Positions 29,881 to 38,840 of a DNA stretch of 64,000 nucleotides are shown here, piece after piece. The position numbers and the translations under genes are program-made. The notes under the pieces were generated by a model. The model was not told the DNA's origin and did not search any database. It worked only from the letters and a program-made list of their open reading frames with translations. Each line of letters begins with the position of its first letter. Position 1 is the stretch's first letter. Source of the DNA: Palsa-892 sp963751615 (GTDB lineage: Bacteria; Pseudomonadota; Alphaproteobacteria; Rhizobiales; Xanthobacteraceae); the NCBI GenBank assembly GCA_963751615.1, contig CAVVVG010000005.1:806001-870000 (forward strand). Direction: 5' to 3'.

Positions 29881-32478
29881 TTAAGCAGCGCGGCCAATCG
29901 CACCCGCAGATTTAAAGGTAAGCACATTTTTTGTAAGCCCAACATTGATGCGCTCGCCATCCTTAATCTCACCGGCGAGCAGCTTGCCAGCAAGCGGATC
30001 CTGTAACTCCTTTTGGATAACGCGCTTCAGCGGCCGTGCGCCATAGGCCGGATCGTAACCTCTCTCAGCAAGAAAGTTTCGTGCATCCGGCGAAAGCTCG
30101 AGCGAGATTTTCCGCTCCTCGAGCAATTTTTGCAGCCGTGCAACCTGAATATCGACAATCGCACCCATTTGGTCCCGCTTCAGGCGATGGAACAGAATGA
30201 TTTCGTCAACACGATTAAGAAATTCCGGACGGAAATTAGCACGCACTAGACTCATTACGTGTTCACGTACTTTATCCACGTCGTCGTTCTCGCCGAGTGA
30301 AACAAGGAATTCAGCGCCGATATTCGACGTCATGACAATCAAAGTGTTGCGGAAATCAACCGTGCGGCCTTGTCCGTCGGTGAGGCGCCCCTCATCGAGC
30401 ACTTGCAAGAGCACGTTGAACACATCCGGATGAGCCTTTTCAATTTCGTCAAACAGAATAACCTGATAAGGCCGACGGCGAACCGCCTCGGTCAATGCCC
30501 CGCCTTCCTCGTAGCCGACATAGCCCGGTGGCGCGCCAATCAGACGCGCAACCGAATGCTTCTCCATGTATTCGGACATGTCCATACGGATTAGCGCCGT
30601 ATCATCGTCGAACAAAAACGCAGCAAGCGATTTCGTAAGCTCCGTTTTCCCCACGCCAGTGGGGCCAAGAAACATGAACGAGCCAATCGGCCGATTGGGA
30701 TCTTGCAGACCCGCGCGGGCGCGCCGCACGGCAGTCGAAACCGCCTTCACGGCCTCAGCCTGTCCGATGACGCGCTTCTCAATTGCTTCCTCCATGCGGA
30801 GGAGTTTGTCTTTCTCGCCTTCCAGCATCCGATCAACTGGAACACCAGTCCAGCGCGAAACCACCTGTGCGACGTGATCTGGCGTCACTGCCTCCTCGAC
30901 CATAGCCGACCCGGCCTTGCTTTCGATTTCGGCAAGCTTTTTTTCGAGTTCAGGAATTTTTCCGTAAGTGAGCTCGCCCGCACGCTGATACTCGCCCTTG
31001 CGCTGGACATTTGCGAGCTCGACGCGCGCAGCGTCAAGTTCACCCTTGATCTGCTGTGCGTTGGAGAGCTTTGATTTCTCCGCCTGCCAACGCTGCGTCA
31101 GCACCTTCGATTCTTCTTCGAGCGAGGCAAGTTCCTTGGCGAGTCGCTTCAACCGCTCTTTGGAGCCGGAATCGGTCTCTTTCTTTAAAGCTTCTTCCTC
31201 GATCTTGAGCTGCACGATCCGGCGATCGATCTCGTCAAGCTCTTCAGGCTTAGAATCAACCTGCATCCGCAACCGTGCAGCCGCTTCGTCGACCAGATCG
31301 ATCGCCTTGTCCGGCAGAAAACGATCAGCGATGTATCGGTTCGACAGCGTCGCGGCGGCAATCAATGCAGAATCAAAAATCCGCACGCCATGATGCAGCT
31401 CATATTTCTCTTTCAGACCTCGCAGAATCGAGACTGTATCCTCGACCGTCGGCTCACCCACATATACAGGCTGAAAACGTCGAGCGAGCGCGGCATCTTT
31501 TTCGACGTGCTTTCGGTATTCATCCAGGGTTGTCGCGCCGATACAGTGCAATTCGCCACGCGCAAGCGCAGGTTTTAAGAGATTCGAAGCGTCCATTGCG
31601 CCGTCGGCCTTGCCGGCACCCACCAGTGTATGCATCTCATCAATAAATAGAACAATTCCGCCCGCCGCAGCCGTTACTTCCTGCAGCACGGCTTTGAGCC
31701 GCTCTTCAAACTCGCCACGATATTTTGCACCAGCAACGAGTGCGCCGAGATCGACCGCAAGCAGCCGCTTGTCCTTAAGGCTTTCGGGAACGTCCCCATT
31801 AACGATGCGGTTTGCTAGCCCTTCGACAATGGCTGTCTTGCCCACGCCAGGCTCACCGATCAACACGGGATTGTTCTTGGTGCGGCGGGAAAGAACCTGA
31901 ATGGTGCGGCGAATTTCCTCGTCGCGCCCAATAACTGGATCTGTTTTTCCGTTGCGCGCAGCTTCGGTGATGTCGCGCGTATAGCGCTTTAGAGAATCGT
32001 AGGCGTTTTCGGCCGAAGCCGAATTGGCAGTGCGGCCTTTCCGAAGGTCTTCGATCGCGCCGTTCAATTTTTGCGCTGTGACACCCACACGGGCGAGAAT
32101 TTTTCCAGCATCGCTCTTGTTTTCGATCGCAAGTGCAAGCAACAAGCGTTCGACAGTGACAAAGTTGTCGCCAGCCTTTTCGGCGGCCTTTTCGGCAGTA
32201 TCAAAAACACGCGCAAGTGACGGCTCGAGATAAATCTGGCCGGCGCCGCTACCTTCGACCTTCGGACGCTTGTTCAATAGCGCCCCTACTTCTTGTAAAG
32301 CCTCGCGCGAACGACCGCCTGAACGGTCGATCAGCCCCGCGGCAAGACCATCTGGATCGTCTAGGAGGACCTTTAAAAGATGCTCTGTCGCGAATTGCTG
32401 GTGGCCTTCGCGTAAGGCCAAAGACTGCGCCGACTGCACAAACCCCCGCGCACGCTCAGTGTATTTCTCGAAATTCAT
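29881..32478 (-). CDS. clpB: ATP-dependent disaggregase ClpB
   Basis: An 865-residue AAA+ chaperone of full family length, acting with DnaK to rescue aggregated proteins after heat stress. Order: Clp N domain, first ATPase with Walker A GEPGVGKTA (about 205), the long coiled-coil M domain (about 400-525, SLEEESKVLTQRWQAEKSKL) that distinguishes ClpB from ClpA/ClpC, then the second ATPase with GPTGVGKTE (about 605) and FLNRVDEIILFH. It is convergent with the M23 gene, ending 15 bases from it. A heat-shock-type promoter lies upstream. Confidence 0.97.
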   Translation of the reverse strand: MNFEKYTERARGFVQSAQSLALREGHQQFATEHLLKVLLDDPDGLAAGLIDRSGGRSREALQEVGALLNKRPKVEGSGAGQIYLEPSLARVFDTAEKAAEKAGDNFVTVERLLLALAIENKSDAGKILARVGVTAQKLNGAIEDLRKGRTANSASAENAYDSLKRYTRDITEAARNGKTDPVIGRDEEIRRTIQVLSRRTKNNPVLIGEPGVGKTAIVEGLANRIVNGDVPESLKDKRLLAVDLGALVAGAKYRGEFEERLKAVLQEVTAAAGGIVLFIDEMHTLVGAGKADGAMDASNLLKPALARGELHCIGATTLDEYRKHVEKDAALARRFQPVYVGEPTVEDTVSILRGLKEKYELHHGVRIFDSALIAAATLSNRYIADRFLPDKAIDLVDEAAARLRMQVDSKPEELDEIDRRIVQLKIEEEALKKETDSGSKERLKRLAKELASLEEESKVLTQRWQAEKSKLSNAQQIKGELDAARVELANVQRKGEYQRAGELTYGKIPELEKKLAEIESKAGSAMVEEAVTPDHVAQVVSRWTGVPVDRMLEGEKDKLLRMEEAIEKRVIGQAEAVKAVSTAVRRARAGLQDPNRPIGSFMFLGPTGVGKTELTKSLAAFLFDDDTALIRMDMSEYMEKHSVARLIGAPPGYVGYEEGGALTEAVRRRPYQVILFDEIEKAHPDVFNVLLQVLDEGRLTDGQGRTVDFRNTLIVMTSNIGAEFLVSLGENDDVDKVREHVMSLVRANFRPEFLNRVDEIILFHRLKRDQMGAIVDIQVARLQKLLEERKISLELSPDARNFLAERGYDPAYGARPLKRVIQKELQDPLAGKLLAGEIKDGERINVGLTKNVLTFKSAGAIGRAA

Positions 32479-32533
32479 CGCCCTCTCCGCAGCAAGCTCA
32501 ACCCCAAAAAAGCACCTGACACCGCAAAGAATT

Positions 32534-32562
32534 AGATAAGTTATGCTGCCAGAGGATTGAAG
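32534..32562 (-). promoter_or_regulatory. Candidate RpoH (heat-shock) promoter of clpB
   Basis: On the minus strand CTTC (32559-32562) and CTTATCTA-like (CTTATCT at 32534-32540) are 18 bases apart, close to the alphaproteobacterial sigma-32 pattern CTTG-N17/18-CYTATCT, about 56 bases before the clpB start. Confidence 0.4.
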
Positions 32563-32627
32563 GTGCCGAATGACAAATTTTTAGTGGCGCCGAAATGCAC
32601 CGAGATCACGAAGTTTATGAGGTTATT

Positions 32628-33401
32628 ATGGTTTCCATGGGAGAATTCCGTGTTGCATCCCTTTACCGCTACCCGGTGAAAGGCCTTTCGGGCGAACGCC
32701 TTCCATCTGTCCTCTTGGATACCGGTCAGACCTTCCCGATGGATCGGGCCTATGCACTTGAAAACGGTCCATCGGGCTTTGATCCTGCAGCGCCCACATG
32801 GCAGCCCAAGATCAAGTTCCTTTGTTTGATGCGAAATGCCCGTCTAGCCTCACTCTCAACTCACTACGACGATGCAAGTCATAAATTGACGATCAAACGA
32901 GGCAAGGAAACGCTCGTGGAGGGCGATCTTTCCAATAAAAACGGGTGCAAAATAATCGAGCAGTTTTTTGGACAATTCATGAGAACGGAGAAGCGCGGCC
33001 CCATCCGTGTTCTCAAAGCACCCAATCACAGCTTTTCCGATCTCGCGAAAAAGGTGGTGTCGATGATCAATCTTGCGACACTTGCTGATCTGGAGAACCG
33101 GCTCGGTCAGCCGATTCATCCGCTACGTTTTCGCGCCAATTTTTATTTTGAGGGCCTTCCCGCCTGGTCAGAGTTCGATCTTGTGGGGGAAAAACTACAG
33201 GTCGGATCGACACAAATGAGAGTCGTGAAGCGAATCGAACGTTGTGCTGCAACCGAGGTCAACCCTGAGACAGCAATCCGCGACATAAGCATTCCGGAAA
33301 TTCTGTACCGAATGAACGACAATGCTGATCTAGGCATCTATGCCGAGGTAACCGGACGAGGAATAGTCGCCGAAGGCGATCCAATTAGGATTTTAGGTTG
33401 A
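32628..33401 (+). CDS. MOSC domain-containing protein
   Basis: A 257-residue protein with an N-terminal beta-barrel part (VASLYRYPVKGLSGERLPSV) and a C-terminal MOSC domain (about 120-250: RFRANFYFEGLPAWSEFDLV, KRIERCAATEVNP with the conserved Cys that carries sulfur or molybdenum ligand in this family). MOSC proteins are related to molybdenum-cofactor sulfurases and to the mARC-type reductases. The start at 32628 is preferred over 32595 because GAGG lies five bases before it. It is convergent with the DUF4167 gene. Confidence 0.88.
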   Translation: MVSMGEFRVASLYRYPVKGLSGERLPSVLLDTGQTFPMDRAYALENGPSGFDPAAPTWQPKIKFLCLMRNARLASLSTHYDDASHKLTIKRGKETLVEGDLSNKNGCKIIEQFFGQFMRTEKRGPIRVLKAPNHSFSDLAKKVVSMINLATLADLENRLGQPIHPLRFRANFYFEGLPAWSEFDLVGEKLQVGSTQMRVVKRIERCAATEVNPETAIRDISIPEILYRMNDNADLGIYAEVTGRGIVAEGDPIRILG

Positions 33402-33405
33402 GCCG

Positions 33406-34158
33406 TTATTCAGCTGGCCCTCTTCCTTCCGGTGGCTGCAATCCGCTGTCAACCTGAGTTGAATCTGCAGTGGGAGCCGCATTCTGTCCGCCCTGATTTT
33501 GCAGCGGCTGGCTTTCGTTTTGATGTGCGCCACGATTGTCGTAATTTCCTCCGCCATGGCGGAAATTTCGATTGCGATTCCGCCCGAAGCGATCGTTGCG
33601 ATTTCCGCGATTGCCCTGATCGTTTTCATAACCGTTACCCTGCGGAGCGCCGCCGCCGCCGGTGATGAACGCCGGTAAGCCGGCTTGTTGATCGCTCCGA
33701 TGCTGGGGCTGACCCTGATAATTCGGCTGCGGTTGCTGCTGAGGGCCGTGCTGACGCTGTTGATGTTGTACGGGCTGAACCGGCGCGCCGGCAGGATAAG
33801 GCTGTGCGTTTGGATCCCCCGAGTCGTCTCCCTCACCCTCGTCAAATTCGCCTCCGCCTTCCATATCGGGGCGCTGATAGGGCTGCTGCGGTTGATGCGG
33901 ATTCTGTTGTGCAAACTGCGCCTGTGCCGCAGCGATGAGACGGAAATAGTGTTCCGCATGCTGAAGATAACCCTCGGAGGATACGGGGTCGCCGGAAGAC
34001 TGCGCATCGCGCGCGAGCTGAATATACTTCTCGGCAATGTGATGCGCGGTGCCACGGACCTTTACATCCGGTCCGTTCGATTCGTAGACGCGGGTCAGAG
34101 GATTGTGACTACGGTTACGATTACGACCACGCATGCGCTTCTGCTGTACATTTCTCAT
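33406..34158 (-). CDS. DUF4167 domain-containing protein with low-complexity RN/Q-rich tail
   Basis: A 250-residue protein. The N-terminal DUF4167 domain (about 1-85: MRGRNRNRSHNPLTRVYESN, HHIAEKYIQLARDA, EGYLQHAEHYFRL) is typical of alphaproteobacteria and has no established function. The rest is disordered-looking: Q/P-rich repeats, then an N/R/G-rich stretch (NRNDRFGRNRNRN) reminiscent of RNA-binding tails. The frame extends to 34251, but the ATG at 34158 gives the family N-terminus. In rhizobia the gene usually follows prmC and prfA, as here. Confidence 0.88.
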   Translation of the reverse strand: MRNVQQKRMRGRNRNRSHNPLTRVYESNGPDVKVRGTAHHIAEKYIQLARDAQSSGDPVSSEGYLQHAEHYFRLIAAAQAQFAQQNPHQPQQPYQRPDMEGGGEFDEGEGDDSGDPNAQPYPAGAPVQPVQHQQRQHGPQQQPQPNYQGQPQHRSDQQAGLPAFITGGGGAPQGNGYENDQGNRGNRNDRFGRNRNRNFRHGGGNYDNRGAHQNESQPLQNQGGQNAAPTADSTQVDSGLQPPEGRGPAE

Positions 34159-34536
34159 CGCGTAAAATCTCTCTCCATTTGATAAACATTGCACACGTCC
34201 GGCGAGAACCGGATCGCTTTCGAGAACCGCACACAACTTGTGTCGCGGCATTGTTCTGGTGTTCTCAAATCAGCAGCCCATGCCCGCGCATTCTTGGCGC
34301 GTACTCTTTCCACGTCGAACGTGGATTTGCTTTTTTCTCGCTTCGCACGTCATTAAGCTTTAGCGGTCCCTTGAACCACCTGCGCAAACATAAGTGAAGC
34401 GTTAGACCCGAGAGAATCACCGGCACCGCGCCAGGCGATCTGTCTTTCATGCGACGTTGCGTTACCGCTTAGAGCGCACGGCAGGTCGAATCCCTAATTA
34501 CACTAGTGCGGATCGTGGCCCGTTCCAAGCTTTATT
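34159..34536. other. Gap between DUF4167 and prmC with an orphan hairpin
   Basis: 378 bases without a supported gene. The only structure seen is a 7-bp hairpin TCCACGT-CGA-ACGTGGA at 34309-34325 followed on the plus strand by TTTGCTTTTTTC, i.e. terminator-like but with no plus-strand gene upstream; on the minus strand it lies in the probable 5' leader of the DUF4167 mRNA. Confidence 0.5.
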
Positions 34537-35415
34537 TTAGCCCTGTTGAAACAGGATTAATGCGCGCGGAATGCCCGCCAGATCACGCTTGGCCGGTTCC
34601 TTGACAATGAGATTCGCCTCGTGTGCGAGGTCTACAACGGCCGATTCCTGCCCCAATCCCAATTCGAAAACGGCAAGACCTTTTGGTGCAAGCAACCAAG
34701 ATAGTTGAGCGATGATCGCACGATAGGCTGCAAGCCCATCGGCCCCGCCATCGAGTGCAAGGTGAGGATCGTATGTACGTACTTCGCGTGGCAGCTTCGA
34801 AATATCTTTCGTGCAAACATAAGGAGGATTCGAGACGACAAGGTCAAACGATTGACCGATTGAATTCCCCCAATCGCCACAAACGAATTTCGCGCGTTTT
34901 CCTAGTCCAAGCGAAACAAGATTTTCGCGCGCGACTGTAAGCGCATGCTCACTACGATCAATCGCAATACCCGTCGCCATAGGCCGCTCCAGCAAAATGC
35001 TTGCCAGAAGATTTCCAGCCCCTGTGCCGAGATCGAGCACGCTAATAGCACTTTCACGCACTGGGATAGCTGCAAGCGCAGCTTCCACCACGGTCTCAGT
35101 CTCTGGACGTGGAACCAGTATCTCCGACCCAAGCCGGAAAGACTGGCTCCAAAATTCTTTGAACCCAACAATGCGTGCGATCGGTTCGCCCGATAAACGG
35201 CGCCGCAGCAAACTCTCGAATTTCACTTCGGTCACGATCGGCAAAGGATATTCGGGCATTGCCATCAGCGTGATACCCTCGACCGCCAGCGCGTGCTGGA
35301 GCAGTACGCGCACTTCCAGCTCCGCCGTTTCGATCCCGGCCTCGCGCAATCTTGTGGATGCCGCGCGGCGCAACGCGCCAAAGGTTTGCCCATCCGCTTT
35401 CGACATAGCGTTCAT
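34537..35415 (-). CDS. prmC: Peptide chain release factor N5-glutamine methyltransferase
   Basis: A 292-residue SAM-dependent enzyme that methylates the glutamine of the GGQ motif in release factors RF1 and RF2. It has the helical N-terminal domain, SAM motif I VLDLGTGAGNLLAS (about 118-131) and the catalytic NPPY in VVSNPPYVCTKD (about 190). The start ATG overlaps the prfA stop (ATGA), so the enzyme is coupled to its own substrate gene, the usual arrangement. An in-frame ATG lies three codons later. Confidence 0.95.
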   Translation of the reverse strand: MNAMSKADGQTFGALRRAASTRLREAGIETAELEVRVLLQHALAVEGITLMAMPEYPLPIVTEVKFESLLRRRLSGEPIARIVGFKEFWSQSFRLGSEILVPRPETETVVEAALAAIPVRESAISVLDLGTGAGNLLASILLERPMATGIAIDRSEHALTVARENLVSLGLGKRAKFVCGDWGNSIGQSFDLVVSNPPYVCTKDISKLPREVRTYDPHLALDGGADGLAAYRAIIAQLSWLLAPKGLAVFELGLGQESAVVDLAHEANLIVKEPAKRDLAGIPRALILFQQG

Positions 35416-36488
35416 GCTACACCTTCCGCCGCGAGAAGCGCTGCCTGATGATCGGCAACAAGGGCATCGATTAATTCGCCGAGACCTGGACCTTCAAGGA
35501 TCTGGGGCAATTTGTGTAGCGTCAGACCGATACGATGATCAGTCACGCGCGCCTGCGGAAAATTATAGGTGCGGATACGTTGCGAGCGGTCGCCGGAGCC
35601 GACCTGTCCCCGCCGATCGGCTGCGCGCGCAGCATCCCGCTTTTGCTGCTCGACGTCGTAGAGACGCGATCGCAATAGCATCATCCCGCGCGCCTTGTTG
35701 CGATGCTGCGAACGCTCGTCCTGCACAAAGATTGCGATTCCGCTCGGCAGATGCGTGATTCGCACGGCCGACTCGGTCTTATTGACGTGCTGGCCGCCTG
35801 CGCCCTGCGCCCGCATCGTTTCGATTTTGAGATCTTTGTCCTCGATTTTGATGTCGACTTCTTCCGCCTCGGGCAGAACCGCAACGGTCGCCGCCGAAGT
35901 GTGAATTCGGCCGGATGTTTCCGTATCGGGAACACGTTGGACGCGGTGCACGCCCGATTCGAACTTGAGTCTGGCGTATACACCCTTACCATTGACCGCA
36001 GTGATGATTTCTTTGAAACCACCCTTCGTGCCCTCGCTCATCGACAGGGGCTCAACTTTCCATCCCTGTAGCGCCGCGTATCGTTCATACATCCGATATA
36101 AGTCCCCCGCGAATAGTGCGGCTTCATCACCGCCGGTACCCGCACGGATCTCAAGAATAACGCCGCGCTCATCCATCGCATCCTTCGGAAGCAGTGCCAA
36201 CCGTACCCTGTTCTCGAGCTCTGCAACTTTTTTTGAAAGTTGCGCTTTTTCCTCTGCCGCGAAGCGCGCCATTTCCGCATCAGTCTTCGGATCGGCAAGC
36301 AAGCCTTCCGTATCGAGAAGCTCAGCCTGCGCTTCTCTCAAAGCCATCACGCTTCGCACGATCGGACCAAGCTCCGCGAATTCCCGAGAAAGCTTTACAA
36401 AGGTATCGCGATCCAGATTGGTCGCGAGCTCCGCTTCCATGGCGGAATGACGGGCAACCAACGCATCGAGTTTCTGAGCGGGAAGCAT
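35412..36488 (-). CDS. prfA: Peptide chain release factor 1
   Basis: A 358-residue RF1 of normal length, which ends translation at UAA and UAG. The codon-recognition region contains RVPDTETSGRIHTSAATVAV (the PxT motif) and the peptidyl-transferase-centre motif is GAGGQHVNKTESAVRITH (about 228-245). RF1 rather than RF2 is indicated by the PxT element in place of SPF. It lies three bases after ptsP and overlaps prmC. Confidence 0.96.
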   Translation of the reverse strand: MLPAQKLDALVARHSAMEAELATNLDRDTFVKLSREFAELGPIVRSVMALREAQAELLDTEGLLADPKTDAEMARFAAEEKAQLSKKVAELENRVRLALLPKDAMDERGVILEIRAGTGGDEAALFAGDLYRMYERYAALQGWKVEPLSMSEGTKGGFKEIITAVNGKGVYARLKFESGVHRVQRVPDTETSGRIHTSAATVAVLPEAEEVDIKIEDKDLKIETMRAQGAGGQHVNKTESAVRITHLPSGIAIFVQDERSQHRNKARGMMLLRSRLYDVEQQKRDAARAADRRGQVGSGDRSQRIRTYNFPQARVTDHRIGLTLHKLPQILEGPGLGELIDALVADHQAALLAAEGVA

Positions 36489-36491
36489 GAC

Positions 36492-38774
36492 TCAAACCGG
36501 AATGCCAAACTTTTCAGCAAAATTCTGCAACTGCTCACGGATTTTCATCTTCCCGGAAGTATCTGCCAACAGCGGATCGAGAAATTTCTTTGCAGCGGAG
36601 ACGTCGAGGCCAAGGATCATTGCCTTCACCGGGCCAATCGAGGCCGGCGAAAGCGACAAGGTACGAAATCCAATCGCGATCAATGCAAGCGCCTCCAGCG
36701 GCCGCGACGCAAGTTCGCCGCATAGCGCTACCGGTTTTTTGTGGGCGCGACCCATTTCCACGATGCCCTTCAAAGCGCGTAGCACCGGCGGCGAAATCGG
36801 ATCGAAACGACCGGCTACCTGAGAATTGCCTCGATCAGCTGCGAACATGAACTGCACTAAATCGTTCGAGCCGACGGACAGAAAATCGACGCGCTCTAGA
36901 ATCTCGTCGAGACAAAACAGCAGCGCCGGCACCTCGACCATCGCACCGATATGTATCGTAGCAGGCAATTCGTACCGATGACGCCGTAGGTGCGTGAGCT
37001 CTCGCTCAAGCAGCTCGCACGCCTGATCAAATTCCGATACAATGGCGATCATAGGAAACATGATGCGCAAATTGCGTCCCGACGCGGCCAGCAAAAGGGC
37101 TCGCAACTGGCTGCGCAGCAAGCCTGGACGATCAAGGCTCAGACGAATAGCCCGCCAGCCCAGCGCTGGGTTTTCCTCCTCTAAATTCCCCATATATGGC
37201 AGCACCTTATCGCCGCCGATATCGAGCGTCCGAAAGGTCACTGGCTTTTCGCCGGCGGCATCAAGCACCGATCTATAAAAGCGCCTCTGAGCCGTTGCAC
37301 GTGGCAGCGTTGCTGCGACCATAAACTGCAGCTCGGTGCGGAAGAGTCCGATGCCGTCCGCGCCAGTTTCGGCGATATGCGGCAGATCAACTAGCAGACC
37401 CGCGTTGATAAAAAGATCGATTTTAGCGCCGTCCTTGGTTATGGCGGGCCTACTACGCAATTCCGCATATTGCGCCTGCCGGCGCGCACGCAGACGTACT
37501 TTTTCGGCATAGGCCTTTTCCAAGTCCGGCATCGGCCGCGCATGGACTTCACCGGCGTCACCGTCGACGATGACGGCATCACCTGGATCAACAAGACTCG
37601 CCGCATTCACGACCTGTCCCACGGCTGGAATCCCAAGCGCCCGCGCGACAATGGCAATGTGGCTCGTCGGCGCACCTTCCTCAAGCACGACGCCGCGCAC
37701 TTTCAAGCGGTCGTAATCGAGCAATGCCGCAGGGCTCATGTTTCGCGCAACGAGAATAGCATTGTCAGGCAATTCGATTTTCTTGGGCGCACCGCTCTGA
37801 TTGATCAATTCCCGCAACAGGCGGTTTGCAAGATCGTCAAGATCGTGCAGCCGCTCTCGCAAGTACGGATCGGTTTGCCGCATCATCCGCGCGCGGGTGT
37901 CAGACTGAACGCGCTCGACCGCAGCCTCGGCTGTTAATCCTGTTGCCACAGCTTCGTTCAATTTGTGCAACCAGCCGCGATCGTGCGCGAACATGCGATA
38001 GGCTTCGAGAACATCTCGATGTTCACCCGCGCGTGCGATTCCTTCTTCTTCAAGCAATACATCGATGGAAGCGCGCAAGGTATCGATAGCCTCGTTCAAC
38101 CTTGTCTCTTCCTTCTGCAAATCGTCCGCAATAAAATTTTTTACCACAATGCGCGGCTCGTGCAGAACGACGTGACCGAGGCCGATTCCCTCCGCGAGAG
38201 AAATGCCCTTGCCATGCACCGGACGCCGTGCCACCGGCTCCGCCCCCGGTCGTGCCAACGAGATTAGCTCGCCCGACGCGATCATTTCGGCGAGGACCAT
38301 CGCCGTTGTTTGCAGCGCCTCCACTTCTTCTTCGCTGTAGGTGCGGTGCGCGCGATTCTGCACAACAAGTACGCCAAGCATATTGCCCGCTCGCAAAACT
38401 GGTACGCCAAGGAAAGAGTGATAAATTTCTTCGCCCGTCTCTGGCTTGTAGGAGAACGAGGGGTGCGCCTGCGCATTCGGCAGGTTTATGGCTTCCGCTT
38501 CCTTGGCGACGAGACCGACAAGGCCTTCACCGGCACCGAGTACTGTCAAGTGGACCGCCTCGCGGCTCAAGCCTTCGGTGGCATAAAGCTCAAGACTTCC
38601 ATCCACGCGCAGCACATAAACGGAACAGACCTCTGCCACCATGTTGGCGGCGATCATCACCACGATCTTGTCGAGCCGTTCCTGCGCGCTGACCGGCTCC
38701 GCCATCACTTCGCGAAGCCGTCTCAGAAGTACGCGCGGTCCGCCGAGCGCGCCTCGCTTGGCCATCGGCCGCAT
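36492..38774 (-). CDS. ptsP: Phosphoenolpyruvate--protein phosphotransferase PtsP (EI-Ntr)
   Basis: A 760-residue enzyme I of the nitrogen phosphotransferase system. It has an N-terminal GAF domain (about 20-160, sensing glutamine in homologues), then the PEP-utiliser N domain, the phosphorylated His in GAPTSHIAIVARALG (about 375), and the C-terminal TIM barrel with LSVGSNDLVQFMFAADRG and the catalytic Cys in VALCGELAS. It passes phosphate to NPr and EIIA-Ntr, neither of which is in this window. The frame extends to a TTG at 38816; the ATG at 38774 fits the family N-terminus better. Confidence 0.95.
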   Translation of the reverse strand: MRPMAKRGALGGPRVLLRRLREVMAEPVSAQERLDKIVVMIAANMVAEVCSVYVLRVDGSLELYATEGLSREAVHLTVLGAGEGLVGLVAKEAEAINLPNAQAHPSFSYKPETGEEIYHSFLGVPVLRAGNMLGVLVVQNRAHRTYSEEEVEALQTTAMVLAEMIASGELISLARPGAEPVARRPVHGKGISLAEGIGLGHVVLHEPRIVVKNFIADDLQKEETRLNEAIDTLRASIDVLLEEEGIARAGEHRDVLEAYRMFAHDRGWLHKLNEAVATGLTAEAAVERVQSDTRARMMRQTDPYLRERLHDLDDLANRLLRELINQSGAPKKIELPDNAILVARNMSPAALLDYDRLKVRGVVLEEGAPTSHIAIVARALGIPAVGQVVNAASLVDPGDAVIVDGDAGEVHARPMPDLEKAYAEKVRLRARRQAQYAELRSRPAITKDGAKIDLFINAGLLVDLPHIAETGADGIGLFRTELQFMVAATLPRATAQRRFYRSVLDAAGEKPVTFRTLDIGGDKVLPYMGNLEEENPALGWRAIRLSLDRPGLLRSQLRALLLAASGRNLRIMFPMIAIVSEFDQACELLERELTHLRRHRYELPATIHIGAMVEVPALLFCLDEILERVDFLSVGSNDLVQFMFAADRGNSQVAGRFDPISPPVLRALKGIVEMGRAHKKPVALCGELASRPLEALALIAIGFRTLSLSPASIGPVKAMILGLDVSAAKKFLDPLLADTSGKMKIREQLQNFAEKFGIPV

Positions 38775-38840
38775 CCGTTCCCGGGCTCCGCGCTGGCCCG
38801 CTGGAGGTTTCAACAAACGCGCAGACGCACCTGCGCGGAT

